A stretch of 64,000 nt of DNA from Luteococcus peritonei. GTDB lineage: Bacteria; Actinomycetota; Actinomycetes; Propionibacteriales; Propionibacteriaceae. Below the pieces are notes generated by a model that saw only the letters and a program-made list of their open reading frames with translations, was not told the DNA's origin and ran no database searches. The position numbers and the translations under genes are program-made. Location: assembly GCF_039526385.1 (NCBI RefSeq), contig NZ_BAAAIX010000021.1, positions 18,481-82,480 of the forward strand, in the 5' to 3' direction. Shown piece after piece: positions 16,448-25,658 of this stretch (within the stretch, counting starts at the first letter, position 1; each line of letters begins with the position of its first letter).

Positions 16448-17779
16448 ATGAACAACTTCTCTCGTCGTACCGTCCTCAAGGGCACCCTCGCCGCACTCGC
16501 CCTCGGGCCCGCCCTGGCCGCCTGTGGTGGCAAGGACTCGGATTCCACCTCGGGCTCGTCGGCCTCGGGCAGCGCCGCAGGCGGCGCCACCCTCACCTAC
16601 TGGGCCTCCAACCAGGGAACCAGCCTGGACAACGACAAGGAGGTGCTGACCCCGATCCTCGCGGAGTTCACCAAGCAGACCGGCAACAAGGTCAACCTCG
16701 AGGTCATCGGCTGGGGAGACCTGCAGACCCGCATCCAGACTGCCGTCACCTCCGGCCAGGGCCCCGACGTGGTCAACATCGGCAACACCTGGGCCGTCTC
16801 GCTGCAGGCCACCGACGGCTTCCTGGAGCTCGGCGACGCCGAGATGGAGGCCATCGGCGGCAAGGACAAGTTCGTCGAGACCGCCCTGCAGACCGGTGGC
16901 GCCGAGGGCACCGCACCCACCTCGGTGCCGCTCTACGGCCTGGCCTACGGCCTGTTCTACAACAAGAAGATGTTCGCTGATGCCGGCCTCAAGCCTCCGA
17001 CCACCTGGGAGGAGCTGGTCAGCTGCGCCCAGAAGCTCACCAAGGGCAACGTCTACGGCATGAGCCTTGCCGCCGGTTCCTACACCGAGAACAACCACTT
17101 CGCCTTCATCAATGCCTGCCAGAACGGTGCGGAACTCTTCGACAAGGACGGCAAGCCCACCTTCACCGGCGACGGCGTGGTGGACGGCATCCTGCGTTAC
17201 CTGGACCTGATGCAGAAGGACAAGGTCGTCAACACCTCCAACGCCCAGTACGACAACGGCACCAAGTCGGTCACCGACTTCGCCAAGGGCAAGGCCGCCA
17301 TGATCCTGAACCAGAACAATGCGGTGGCCACGATCCTGTCCAACGGCATGGACATCAGCAATGTGGGCGTCGTCCCCTTCCCGGCCCCCGCCTCGGCCCC
17401 TGACAAGACCGCCAGCCACGTCGCCGGTATCAACCTGTCGATCATGAAGAACACCAAGAACAAGGACGCCTCGCTGGCCTTCATGAAGTACATGACCAGC
17501 CCTGAGGTGCAGGAGAAGCTGGGCACGCCCTTCAACTCGCTGCCCGTGCTCAAGGACGGCAAGGCCACCTTCAGCACCGATCCGGAGATGCTCAAGATCT
17601 TCCCGGAGATCTACAACACCCGTAGCAAGCCGCTGCCGCTGGTCCCCTCCGAGGACCAGTTCGAGACCAATGTGGGCAAGGCGATGAACAACATGTTCGC
17701 CAAGATCGCCACCGGTGGCACCGTCACCCGCGACGAGATCAAGGCCGCCATGCAGACCGCGCAGGACGCGATCCGCTGA
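16448..17779 (+). CDS. Sugar-binding lipoprotein of the GH5/GH1 ABC importer
   Basis: A 443-residue extracellular solute-binding protein. ATG 16448 is chosen because GGAGG lies 8 bases upstream and the next residues form a twin-arginine-like signal (SRRTVLKG) with lipobox LAAC at about residues 22-25. A Ser/Gly linker follows. It captures the substrate and delivers it to the two permeases encoded next. The operator pair upstream and the LacI gene before it indicate substrate induction. The two downstream hydrolases suggest beta-mannosides or beta-glucosides as ligands. Confidence 0.9.
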   Translation: MNNFSRRTVLKGTLAALALGPALAACGGKDSDSTSGSSASGSAAGGATLTYWASNQGTSLDNDKEVLTPILAEFTKQTGNKVNLEVIGWGDLQTRIQTAVTSGQGPDVVNIGNTWAVSLQATDGFLELGDAEMEAIGGKDKFVETALQTGGAEGTAPTSVPLYGLAYGLFYNKKMFADAGLKPPTTWEELVSCAQKLTKGNVYGMSLAAGSYTENNHFAFINACQNGAELFDKDGKPTFTGDGVVDGILRYLDLMQKDKVVNTSNAQYDNGTKSVTDFAKGKAAMILNQNNAVATILSNGMDISNVGVVPFPAPASAPDKTASHVAGINLSIMKNTKNKDASLAFMKYMTSPEVQEKLGTPFNSLPVLKDGKATFSTDPEMLKIFPEIYNTRSKPLPLVPSEDQFETNVGKAMNNMFAKIATGGTVTRDEIKAAMQTAQDAIR

Positions 17780-17852
17780 CGACGACGGGGCGGGGCCGAA
17801 CGGCCCCGCCCCGCCTCCCACCAGCCCCTCCCCACGGCCAGGAGCAGCCCAC

Positions 17853-18809
17853 ATGACCATCCACGCGGCGCCCCTCGAGGCGTCGGACAAGCCCCGCAAG
17901 CGGGAACGCCAGAAGTGGTGGTGGTTCCCCTATGCCATCGTCGCCCCGGCCGTCCTGCTGGAGCTGTTCATCCACATCATCCCCCTGCTCACCGGCATCT
18001 GGATGAGCTTCGTGAAGCTCACGAAGTTCTACATCCGCCGGTGGACCCAGGCCCCCTTCGTCGGGCTCGAGAACTTCTCGCTCTCCATCGACGTGAGCAC
18101 CGCCGTCGGCAAGGGACTGCTCAACTCCTTCCTGTTGACCTGCGCCTACACCGCCATCGTGGTGACCATCTCCTGGTCGCTGGGCATGGCGGCCGCCGTG
18201 GTGCTGCAACGTCCCTTCCGCGGTCGCGGGCTGTGGCGCACCATCTTCCTGATCCCCTACGCCCTGCCGATGTATGCCGGCATCATCACCTGGAACTTCA
18301 TGCTGCAGCGCGACACGGGCGCCGTGAACCACTTCCTGGTGGACCAGCTGCACCTGTTCAGCGACCGCCCCTTCTGGTTGATCGGCAACCGGGCCTTCCT
18401 CTCGCTGTGCATCGTCGCCATCTGGAAGATGTGGCCGTTCGCCTTCCTGATGCTGATGGCCGGCCTGCAGTCCATCCCCTCCGACGTCTACGAGGCCGCC
18501 TCGATCGACGGCGCCTCGCCCTGGCGCCAGTTCCGGCGCATCACCCTGCCGATGCTCTCCAGCGTCAATGTGGTGCTGGTGCTCGTGATGTTCCTGTGGG
18601 TCTTCAACGACTTCAACACGCCGTTCGTGCTCTTCGGCCAGGCCCAGCCGCCGGCCGGCGACCTGATCAGCTTCCACATCTACAACGCCTCCTTCCTCAG
18701 CTGGGACTTCGGCCTGGGCGCGGCGATGAGCGTCATGCTGCTGCTCTTCCTGCTGCTGGTGACGGCGGTCTACCTGGTCTTCACCAACAAGAGGAGGGAA
18801 AATGCGTGA
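17853..18809 (+). CDS. Carbohydrate ABC transporter permease, MalF type
   Basis: A 318-residue permease. The start ATG has GGAG 8 bases upstream. About six membrane segments begin at residue 26 (FPYAIVAPAVLLELFIHIIP), and the EAA loop is PSDVYEAASIDGASPWRQF near residue 209. An N-terminal basic segment is cytoplasmic. The gene overlaps the following MalG-type permease by 8 bases. It pairs with that protein to form the channel; no ATPase gene is encoded here. Confidence 0.92.
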   Translation: MTIHAAPLEASDKPRKRERQKWWWFPYAIVAPAVLLELFIHIIPLLTGIWMSFVKLTKFYIRRWTQAPFVGLENFSLSIDVSTAVGKGLLNSFLLTCAYTAIVVTISWSLGMAAAVVLQRPFRGRGLWRTIFLIPYALPMYAGIITWNFMLQRDTGAVNHFLVDQLHLFSDRPFWLIGNRAFLSLCIVAIWKMWPFAFLMLMAGLQSIPSDVYEAASIDGASPWRQFRRITLPMLSSVNVVLVLVMFLWVFNDFNTPFVLFGQAQPPAGDLISFHIYNASFLSWDFGLGAAMSVMLLLFLLLVTAVYLVFTNKRRENA

Positions 18810-19641
18810 GACGACGGGCGAGCGGATCTTCCGCGTCGGCATCATCACCTTCCTGACCCTGTTCATCTGCATCCCGCTCTACGTCATGGTCACCTCGGCC
18901 ATGAAGCCGCTGGGCGACGTGCAGGGCAACTTCACCTGGATCCCCAGCACCATCACGGCCCAGCCCTTCTTCGACATGTGGAAGACGGTGCCACTGGCGG
19001 ACTACTTCGTGAACTCGATCATCGTCGCCTCGCTGGCCACCCTGTTCAGCGTGGTGGTCGCGATCTTCGCCTCCTACGCGGTCTCCCGCTGGCGCTTCCG
19101 TGGCCGCACCGTCTTCACCACCACCGTGCTGTCCACGCAGATGTTCCCGGGCGTGCTCTTCCTGCTGCCGCTCTACATCATCTTCGTGAACATCGCCAAT
19201 GCCACCGGCGTCACCCTGGTGGGCACCCGGCTCGGCCTGGTGATCACCTACCTGACCTTCTCGCTGCCCTTCAGCATCTGGATGCTGGCCGGCTACTTCG
19301 ACGGCATCCCGCGTGAGCTCGACGAGGCCAGCTGGGTCGACGGCTGCACGCCGCTGCAGACGCTGTACAAGGTGGTGCTCCCTGCGGCCCGCCCGGGCGT
19401 CATCGCGGTGGCCATCTATGCCTTCATGACCGCCTGGTCCGAGGTGCTCTTCGCCTCGGTGATGACCACCGACGCCAACCGCACCCTGGCCGTCGGCCTG
19501 CGGCAGTACGCCTCGCAGACCAATGTCTACTGGAACCAGGTGATGGCGGCCTCGCTGGCCGTCAGCCTCCCGGTGGTCTGCGTCTTCATGCTGCTGCAGC
19601 GCAACTTCGTCGCCGGCCTGACCGCGGGCGCCGTCAAGTAG
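18802..19641 (+). CDS. Carbohydrate ABC transporter permease, MalG type
   Basis: A 279-residue permease with about six membrane segments and the EAA loop PRELDEASWVDGCTPLQTL near residue 171. The strong GAGGAGG site lies inside the 3' end of the preceding permease gene, and the 8-base overlap suggests coupled translation. It ends in the usual MalG tail (LQRNFVAGLTAGAVK). Second half of the membrane channel of the GH5/GH1 importer. Confidence 0.92.
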   Translation: MRETTGERIFRVGIITFLTLFICIPLYVMVTSAMKPLGDVQGNFTWIPSTITAQPFFDMWKTVPLADYFVNSIIVASLATLFSVVVAIFASYAVSRWRFRGRTVFTTTVLSTQMFPGVLFLLPLYIIFVNIANATGVTLVGTRLGLVITYLTFSLPFSIWMLAGYFDGIPRELDEASWVDGCTPLQTLYKVVLPAARPGVIAVAIYAFMTAWSEVLFASVMTTDANRTLAVGLRQYASQTNVYWNQVMAASLAVSLPVVCVFMLLQRNFVAGLTAGAVK

Positions 19642-19741
19642 TCGCCCGGCCGCCGGGACCACGCTGCCGGCGGCCGGGTGGCCCACCCCTCGTCGCATCC
19701 ACATCCCGTCCCGCACCACACCATCTGCCCAGGAGCCGATC

Positions 19742-21685
19742 GTGCTACGACCCATGCCCAAGACCACCACCCCCGACGGCGAGAACCTGTTCTGGTACGG
19801 GGCCAACTTCTGGTCCCGCTCGGGCGGGCCGCTGATGTGGCGCAACTACGACCCCGAGTTGGTGCGCCAAGAGCTGGCGGTGCTGGCGGAGCACGGGCTG
19901 AACATGACCCGCTCCTTCTTCTACTGGCCTGACTTCCAGCCGGAGCCGGATGTCATCGACGAGCAGCTGTGCGCCCACTACGCCGACTTCCTGGACGCCC
20001 ATGCGGAGCACGGCATGACCACCATCCCCACCTTCATCGTGGGCCACATGTCCGGCGAGAACTGGGACCCGGCCTGGCGGCACGGGCGCGACATCTACGC
20101 CGATGTCTGGATGGTGGGCCGCGAGGTCTTCTACGTCACCGAGCTGACCCGTCGTTTCCACGACCACCCGGCCGTCTCCGGCTGGCTGATCTCCAACGAG
20201 ATCCCGATCTACGGCGGCGAGGGCGACCGCGGAGTGATCGAGGCCTGGTGTCGGATCATGGTGGCCGCCGTACGTGCCGGTGGCGGCACCCAACCGGTCT
20301 CGATCGGCGACGGCGCCTGGGGACAGGAGGTGACGGGTCACGACTCCGGGTTCAGCGTGCGTGACCTGGCTGCGCTCACCGACTTCGTCGGCCCTCACGT
20401 CTACCGGATGGAGACCGACGTGGTGCGCCAGCACCTCAACGCCGCCTTCGTCTGCGAACTGGCCACCGTGGGTGGCAAGCCCGTGGTGATGGAGGAGTTC
20501 GGGCTGAGCACTGACTTCGTCTCCACCGAGAACGCCCGCCACTACTACCGCCAGCTGCTGGTCAACAGCCTGCTGGCCGGCTCGGTGGGCTGGATCGCCT
20601 GGAACAACACCGACTACGACGAGATCATCGCCCAGCGCCCCTACTCCCACCACCCCTTCGAGCTGCACTTCGGCATCACCGACAGCACCGGCAAGCCGAA
20701 GAGCGCCCTGTTGGAGCTGCAGGCCTTCCGCGGCCTGGTGGATGCCATCGACCTGCCCAACCTGTCGCGACGCGAGGCCGATGCGGCCCTGGTGGTCAGC
20801 TCCTATGTGGACTCCTCCTACTCCTTCCTCGACGATGTGCAGCCCCGGATGATCGTGGCCAATGCCCACCAGGGCTATGTCAGCGCCAAGCAGGCCGGCC
20901 TTCCGGTGGCGGTGGTGCGTGAGCGCACCGACGGCGGCATCCCGGACGACGCCCGGCTCTACCTGCTGCCCAGCCTGAAGGAGCTCACCGGCCCCACCTG
21001 GGCGCAGCTGGTGGACCTGGCCGAGGGCGGCGCGACGGTCTACGTCTCCTACTGCGCGGGGGAGTCGGACTTCCAGCGCGGCCCCTGGTGGACCTGCACC
21101 GAGCAGCTCTTCGGGGTGCGCAATGACCTGGTCTACGGAATCAACAACCGCGTCGAGGACGACGAGGTGACCATCACCTTCAGCGAGGACCTGGGCAGCA
21201 TCCGTGCCGGGGAGCAGCTGGTGGTGCGCGCGGCCGGCAACGAGAACAGCCGCGCCTTCCTGCCCGTGGTCGTCACCGACGGTCGCGTGGTGGCCACCGA
21301 CCAGCACGGCAATCCCGCCATCGTGGTCAAGCAGCACGGTGCCGGGCGGGTGGTGCTGTGCACCTACCCGCTGGAGCACTTCGCGGCCCGTCGCCGCGGC
21401 GCCAACCCGGAGGACAGCTGGAAGCTCTACCGGGCGCTGGCCGAGGTGGCCAGTGCCACCGCACCGGTGCAGGTGGACGACCCGCGGGTGCTGGTGGACG
21501 CGCTGGTGCACTCCGACGGGCGCGAGCTCTGGTTCCTGGTGAGCCAGCACGCCGAGCCGGTGGAGGTGGCCGTCTCCTGCGAGGAGCCGTTGACAACCCT
21601 GGACGGCGAGCCCGCCGGCCGGACCGTGCACCTGGACCCCTACGGCTATGCGGTCCTGGTGCGAGCAGAGGGAGAACAGAAGTGA
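19742..21685 (+). CDS. GH5-family glycosidase with trimerization-like domain, probable beta-mannosidase
   Basis: A 647-residue protein without a signal peptide. GTG 19742 is the likely start (AGGAG, 6-base spacing); ATG 19754 also fits. Residues 10-345 form a GH5 TIM barrel with acid/base Glu in WLISNEIP near residue 151 and nucleophile Glu in VVMEEFGLS near residue 246. Residues about 365-520 look like the GATase-like trimerization domain best known from GH42 beta-galactosidases, followed by a C-terminal sheet domain. This three-part layout is that of the GH5_18 beta-mannosidases of bifidobacteria, which act on Man-beta-1,4-GlcNAc from N-glycans. That subfamily assignment is from memory of the architecture and needs a CAZy search. 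Cytoplasmic, after uptake by the adjacent importer. Confidence 0.75.
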   Translation: MLRPMPKTTTPDGENLFWYGANFWSRSGGPLMWRNYDPELVRQELAVLAEHGLNMTRSFFYWPDFQPEPDVIDEQLCAHYADFLDAHAEHGMTTIPTFIVGHMSGENWDPAWRHGRDIYADVWMVGREVFYVTELTRRFHDHPAVSGWLISNEIPIYGGEGDRGVIEAWCRIMVAAVRAGGGTQPVSIGDGAWGQEVTGHDSGFSVRDLAALTDFVGPHVYRMETDVVRQHLNAAFVCELATVGGKPVVMEEFGLSTDFVSTENARHYYRQLLVNSLLAGSVGWIAWNNTDYDEIIAQRPYSHHPFELHFGITDSTGKPKSALLELQAFRGLVDAIDLPNLSRREADAALVVSSYVDSSYSFLDDVQPRMIVANAHQGYVSAKQAGLPVAVVRERTDGGIPDDARLYLLPSLKELTGPTWAQLVDLAEGGATVYVSYCAGESDFQRGPWWTCTEQLFGVRNDLVYGINNRVEDDEVTITFSEDLGSIRAGEQLVVRAAGNENSRAFLPVVVTDGRVVATDQHGNPAIVVKQHGAGRVVLCTYPLEHFAARRRGANPEDSWKLYRALAEVASATAPVQVDDPRVLVDALVHSDGRELWFLVSQHAEPVEVAVSCEEPLTTLDGEPAGRTVHLDPYGYAVLVRAEGEQK

Positions 21686-23100
21686 AGTTCGCAGACGATT
21701 TCGTCTTCGGCACCGCCACCGCCAGCTACCAGGTGGAAGGCGCACACGACGAGGGTGGGCGCACCCCGTCCATCTGGGACACCCAGTGCCGCACGCCCGG
21801 CAAGATCAAGAACGGTGACACCGGCGACGTGGCCTGCGACCAGTACCACCGCTGGCCTGAGGACCTGGAGATCATCAAGGGCCTAGGGCTGGGTGCCTAC
21901 CGCTTCTCCATCTCCTGGAGCCGGGTGCTGCCACAGGGCCTCGGCGAGCCGAACCCGGAGGGCATCGCCTACTACCGCGAGCTGTGCCGCAGCCTGAAGC
22001 AGGCCGGGATCAGCCCCGTCGTGACGCTCTACCACTGGGACCTGCCGCAGGTGCTGGAGGACCGTGGCGGCTGGACCGTGCGCGAGACCGCCTACGCCTT
22101 CGCCGACTACGCCCGGCTGATGGCCCGCGAGCTGGGCGATCTGGTGGACGTCTGGAGCACGCTGAACGAGCCCTGGTGCTCCAGCTACCTCGGCTATGCC
22201 TCGGGGGTCCACGCGCCGGGCCGTACCGAGCCACTGGCCGCGCTGCAGGCGGTGCACCACCTGAACCTGGCCCACGGCCTGGCGGCGCGGGCGCTGCGCG
22301 AGGAGCTGGGCGACGAGGTGCCGGTCTGCCTCACGCTGAACCTGCATGTCACCCATCCGCTCACCGACTCCGCCGAGGACATCGCGGCAGCCCGCAAGAT
22401 CGACGTCGTGGGCAACGAGGCCTTCCTGATGCCCGTGATGGAAGGTGTGCTGAGCCCCGAACTGGTGGAGATCACCCGCGAGGTCACCGACTGGGGCTTC
22501 GTCCAGGAGGGTGACCTGGAGCTGTGCCACCAGGTGCCCGACATCCTGGGCGTCAACTACTACTCCACCTCCACCGTGAAGGCCCGCCAGGAGGGGGAGG
22601 CCTCCACCTCCGGCGGACACGGCGAGACCGGTGTCAGCCCTTGGGTGGCCTGCGATGACGTGGTCTTCCTGCCGCCCGAGGGCCCGCTCACCGCGATGGG
22701 CTGGAACCAGGAGCCAGACGCCCTGCGTCGCCTGCTGGTGCAGGTCTCCCGGCGGTACCCGGGCCAGGAGCTGATGGTCACCGAGAACGGTGCCGCCTTC
22801 TCCGACGAGGTCTCGTCCGACGGCCAGGTGCACGACCCGGACCGGGTGGCCTACCTGCGACAGCACCTCACCGCGGTGGCGCAGGCCGTCGAGGAGGGGG
22901 CGCAGGTCACCGGCTACTTCCTGTGGTCGCTGCTGGACAACTTCGAGTGGTCCTGGGGCTACCAGAAGCGCTTCGGGATGGTCCGGGTGGACTACGAGAC
23001 GCTGGAGCGCACCCCCAAGGACTCCGCGAAGTGGTACGCGGACCTGGCCCGCAGCCGCGACCTGGACACCGTTGGTGAGGATTGGGTGGCCGGAGCCTGA
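21682..23100 (+). CDS. GH1 beta-glucosidase
   Basis: A 472-residue cytoplasmic enzyme. GTG 21682 overlaps the GH5 stop by 4 bases and has a GGGAGAA site. GH1 signatures are complete: FVFGTATASYQVEGA at residue 8, acid/base Glu in STLNEPW near residue 163 and nucleophile Glu in LMVTENGA near residue 366. It releases the non-reducing beta-linked sugar, most often glucose, from imported disaccharides such as cellobiose or gentiobiose. Last gene of the operon. The pair GH5 plus GH1 would together dismantle a mixed beta-mannoside/beta-glucoside. Confidence 0.92.
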   Translation: MKFADDFVFGTATASYQVEGAHDEGGRTPSIWDTQCRTPGKIKNGDTGDVACDQYHRWPEDLEIIKGLGLGAYRFSISWSRVLPQGLGEPNPEGIAYYRELCRSLKQAGISPVVTLYHWDLPQVLEDRGGWTVRETAYAFADYARLMARELGDLVDVWSTLNEPWCSSYLGYASGVHAPGRTEPLAALQAVHHLNLAHGLAARALREELGDEVPVCLTLNLHVTHPLTDSAEDIAAARKIDVVGNEAFLMPVMEGVLSPELVEITREVTDWGFVQEGDLELCHQVPDILGVNYYSTSTVKARQEGEASTSGGHGETGVSPWVACDDVVFLPPEGPLTAMGWNQEPDALRRLLVQVSRRYPGQELMVTENGAAFSDEVSSDGQVHDPDRVAYLRQHLTAVAQAVEEGAQVTGYFLWSLLDNFEWSWGYQKRFGMVRVDYETLERTPKDSAKWYADLARSRDLDTVGEDWVAGA

Positions 23101-23164
23101 ACCGGTAGAGTTGGTGCTTGGCTGTCTGCCTCCGATGGTGGGCGGCCAGGCATTCGCCCTCCTG

Positions 23165-23183
23165 CCATGGGAACGACCCATGG
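23165..23183 (+). promoter_or_regulatory. Hairpin in the rpsF leader
   Basis: CCATGGG pairs with CCCATGG around AACGA, 30 bp ahead of the rpsF start. Leaders of rpsF operons in many bacteria bind the S6:S18 pair for feedback control. I see the hairpin but cannot confirm the conserved CCG bulge of that motif. Confidence 0.35.
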
Positions 23184-23212
23184 CCGTTGAGACCAGAGGA
23201 GGTGGGTAAAAC

Positions 23213-23503
23213 ATGCGCAAGTACGAGATCGTGGTCATCATCGACCCCGACGTCGACGAGCGTCAGGTCACTCCCATGATGGAGAAGCACCTGAAGAACA
23301 TCACCGATGCAGGTGGCAGCGTCGACAATGTCGACGTGTGGGGCAAGCGTCGCCTCGCCTACGAGATCCGCAAGAAGCCGGAAGGCATCTACGTCGTCCT
23401 GAACGTGACCGCAGAGCCGGCCGCCGTGCAGGAGATGGATCGTCTGATGACCATCGACGAGCAGATCATGCGTACCAAGGTGATGCGTCCTGACGCCCAC
23501 TGA
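23213..23503 (+). CDS. rpsF: 30S ribosomal protein S6
   Basis: A 96-residue S6 protein (MRKYEIVVIIDPDVDERQV start, KRRLAYEIRKKPEGIYVVLN core, LRTKVMRP-type end). It binds the central domain of 16S rRNA with S18, which is encoded two genes downstream. A strong AGAGGAGG site precedes the ATG. First gene of the classic rpsF-ssb-rpsR-rplI cluster, with separate leaders between genes, so internal promoters or processing are likely. Confidence 0.98.
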   Translation: MRKYEIVVIIDPDVDERQVTPMMEKHLKNITDAGGSVDNVDVWGKRRLAYEIRKKPEGIYVVLNVTAEPAAVQEMDRLMTIDEQIMRTKVMRPDAH

Positions 23504-23644
23504 GCTCCTCGCTCGGTGAGGTCAGGGGCAACACCCGGACAACACTTTCTGCATCCCACGGACCGCACCCGCATGGAAAACTGTCAGTACCCACTGGCAG
23601 CTTGAGGCGGGTCAGTCCACACGTCCGATCCAACGGAGACCACC

Positions 23645-24226
23645 ATGGCAGGCGAAACGCCCATCACTCTCGTCGGCAACCTCACGGCCGACCCCGAACT
23701 GCGCTTCACTCCCTCGGGAGCAGCCGTCGCGAACTTCACCGTCGCGTCGACGCCGCGCCAGTTCGACCGTCAGTCCAACGAGTGGCGCGACGGCGAGGCC
23801 ATGTTCCTCAACTGTTCGGTGTGGCGCCAGGCCGCCGAGAACGTGACCGAGTCCCTCACCAAGGGAATGCGCGTCATCGTCCAGGGCCGCCTCAAGAGCC
23901 GCAGCTACGAGACCCGCGAGGGTGAGAAGCGCACCGTCTTCGAGGTCGAGGTCGACGAGGTCGGTCCCTCCCTGCGGTACGCCACCGCGAAGGTCACCCG
24001 TACTCAGGGTGGCGGTTCCGGCGGCGGCAACTGGCAGGGTGGCAACCAGGGTGGCGGCGGCTACTCCGGCGGCAACGCCGGGGGCGGCAACAGCGGTTAC
24101 AACGGCGGCGGCAACGCCGGCGGTGGTGGCGGCTGGAACTCCGCGCCCCAAGGCCAGGGTGGGGACAACCGTGGCGGCGGCGTCGATCCCTGGGCGCAGG
24201 CCCAGAGCGACGAGCCTCCCTTCTGA
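23645..24226 (+). CDS. ssb: Single-stranded DNA-binding protein
   Basis: A 193-residue SSB. Residues 5-115 form the OB fold (ITLVGNLTADPELRFTPSG, FLNCSVWRQAAENV, KGMRVIVQGRLKSRSYETR). Residues 120-180 are a glycine/asparagine-rich disordered linker. The C-terminus DEPPF is the acidic tip that recruits replication and repair partners. Its place between the S6 and S18 genes is standard. Confidence 0.98.
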   Translation: MAGETPITLVGNLTADPELRFTPSGAAVANFTVASTPRQFDRQSNEWRDGEAMFLNCSVWRQAAENVTESLTKGMRVIVQGRLKSRSYETREGEKRTVFEVEVDEVGPSLRYATAKVTRTQGGGSGGGNWQGGNQGGGGYSGGNAGGGNSGYNGGGNAGGGGGWNSAPQGQGGDNRGGGVDPWAQAQSDEPPF

Positions 24227-24366
24227 TCCAGCGTCCGGGCCGTCAGTCCTGACGGTCCGGCGGATCCGAGACCCATCCAGTACTTTCACCATTCCCCTTC
24301 GGGAAGGCACATTCCGGCGTCACGCCGGGCTCGCGGGCCCATTACCCGCAGACAAGGAGCACCACA

Positions 24367-24606
24367 ATGGCCGGTCCACAGCGCAAGCCTGTGAACAAGA
24401 AGAAGATCGTTCCGATGAAGTCGGTTCGCATCGACAACGTCGACTACAAGGACGCCGCTACCCTGCGGAAGTTCATCTCCGAGCGTGGAAAGATCCGTGC
24501 CCGCCGCGTCACTGGCCTCTCGGTCCAGGACCAGCGCAAGGTTGCGATCGCCATCAAGAACGCTCGCGAGCTCGCCCTGCTGCCCTACGCGTCCACCGCG
24601 CGCTGA
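24367..24606 (+). CDS. rpsR: 30S ribosomal protein S18
   Basis: A 79-residue S18 (VDYKDAATLRKFISERGKIR, RRVTGLSVQDQRKVAIAIKN). It has no CXXC-type zinc residues, so it is the zinc-independent form. It partners S6 on the platform of the 30S subunit. The 140-bp leader contains CCGTCAG-TC-CTGACGG, a hairpin that may be a regulatory or processing site. Confidence 0.97.
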   Translation: MAGPQRKPVNKKKIVPMKSVRIDNVDYKDAATLRKFISERGKIRARRVTGLSVQDQRKVAIAIKNARELALLPYASTAR

Positions 24607-24620
24607 GATAGGAGTCTGAC

Positions 24621-25076
24621 ATGAAGCTCATTCTCACCGCACCCGTCGAGAAGCTCGGCATCGCCGGCGACGTCGTCGAGGTCAAGGACGGCTACGGCCG
24701 CAACTTCCTGCTGCCCAACGGCAAGGCGATCCGCTGGACCCGTGGTACCGAGAAGCAGATCGAGGGCATCAAGCGCGCTCGTGACGCGAAGGAGATCCGC
24801 GGTCTGGACCACGCGAACGAGGTTCGCGGCCAGATCGAGGAGCTGTCGGTCGAGCTGCCGGTTCGCGCCGGCGCCGAGGGCAAGCTGTTCGGCGCGGTCA
24901 CCGCTGCCGACATCGCGCAGGCCATCAAGAAGGCCGGCGGCCCCGCCATCGACAAGCGCACCGTGCAGATCGCCAAGCCGATCAAGACCGTCGGTTCGCA
25001 CACCGTCGGCATCAAGCTGCACGACGCCGTGACCGCCCACGTCTCCGTGGCCGTCATCGCCGCTGCCGCCAAGTGA
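24621..25076 (+). CDS. rplI: 50S ribosomal protein L9
   Basis: A 151-residue L9 beginning MKLILTAPVEKLGIAGDVVE with GYGRNFLLPNGKA near residue 25. It binds 23S rRNA at the base of the L1 stalk; the two-lobed shape with a long central helix fits residues 40-75. It follows rpsR by 14 bp and is followed by a strong hairpin terminator. The replicative helicase gene dnaB, which often follows rplI in actinomycetes, is not here. Confidence 0.97.
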   Translation: MKLILTAPVEKLGIAGDVVEVKDGYGRNFLLPNGKAIRWTRGTEKQIEGIKRARDAKEIRGLDHANEVRGQIEELSVELPVRAGAEGKLFGAVTAADIAQAIKKAGGPAIDKRTVQIAKPIKTVGSHTVGIKLHDAVTAHVSVAVIAAAAK

Positions 25077-25104
25077 TCTTCGCCCCTCGGGGCTGAGGTT
25101 TCTC

Positions 25105-25138
25105 AGCAGGGCCCGGACCATCTGGTCCGGGCCCTGCT
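25105..25138 (+). terminator. Terminator of the rpsF-rplI cluster
   Basis: Sixteen complementary bases, 25105-25120 (AGCAGGGCCCGGACCA) and 25123-25138, form a near-perfect hairpin starting 29 bases after the L9 stop codon. No long T run follows. Confidence 0.8.
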
Positions 25139-25201
25139 GCATGCCCAGACCTGTCCGTTTGGACAGCCGACCGGGACCCTGCGCCCTGTCAGCATGGACG
25201 G

Positions 25202-25645
25202 ATGCAACAGCTCCAGCAGGCCCCGGATCAGGACGAGACGCCCGGGCCCGTGGAGATGACGACCTCGGTCCTGTGGCTGGCCGGGGTCCTGGTCGCCGTC
25301 CTGCTGCCTGTCTGGATCTCGCTGGCGGTGGTGGCCTGGGTGTCCCGGTTCAGCTTCGTGGAGCTGTCGCCCACCATGTGGCTGCTGTGGGTGCTGGGCT
25401 GGGTCCCGCTGGCCTTCGCCGACGTCGTGGGGACCATGGTGGCCGCCCCGCTGGCGGCCCTGGCGGGTGGACACCGCTGGGTCCTGCTGGGCACCCGTGC
25501 GGCCGTGTCGAACCTGCTGCAGCTCGGCTGGTGGTCGCTGGTCGTCGACCAGGCCTGGGGTGCTGTGCTCGCCTGGGGCCTGTGCAGCCTGCTGTCCACC
25601 GCCCTGGACAGCCTGCTGCCCGAGCGCCTGGACCCCGCTGCCTGA
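25202..25645 (+). CDS. Small integral membrane protein of unknown function
   Basis: A 147-residue protein not recognised as any named family. A polar N-terminus (about 20 residues) is followed by about four hydrophobic segments: near 24-47, 58-75, 80-95 and 105-135. It contains several aromatic and Trp-rich stretches (MWLLWVLGWVPLAF). It lies between the rplI terminator and a convergent copper ATPase gene. The reading frame shows the strong third-position G/C bias of neighbours, so it is probably real. Confidence 0.7.
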   Translation: MQQLQQAPDQDETPGPVEMTTSVLWLAGVLVAVLLPVWISLAVVAWVSRFSFVELSPTMWLLWVLGWVPLAFADVVGTMVAAPLAALAGGHRWVLLGTRAAVSNLLQLGWWSLVVDQAWGAVLAWGLCSLLSTALDSLLPERLDPAA

Positions 25646-25658
25646 CTGCGGCGTCGGC

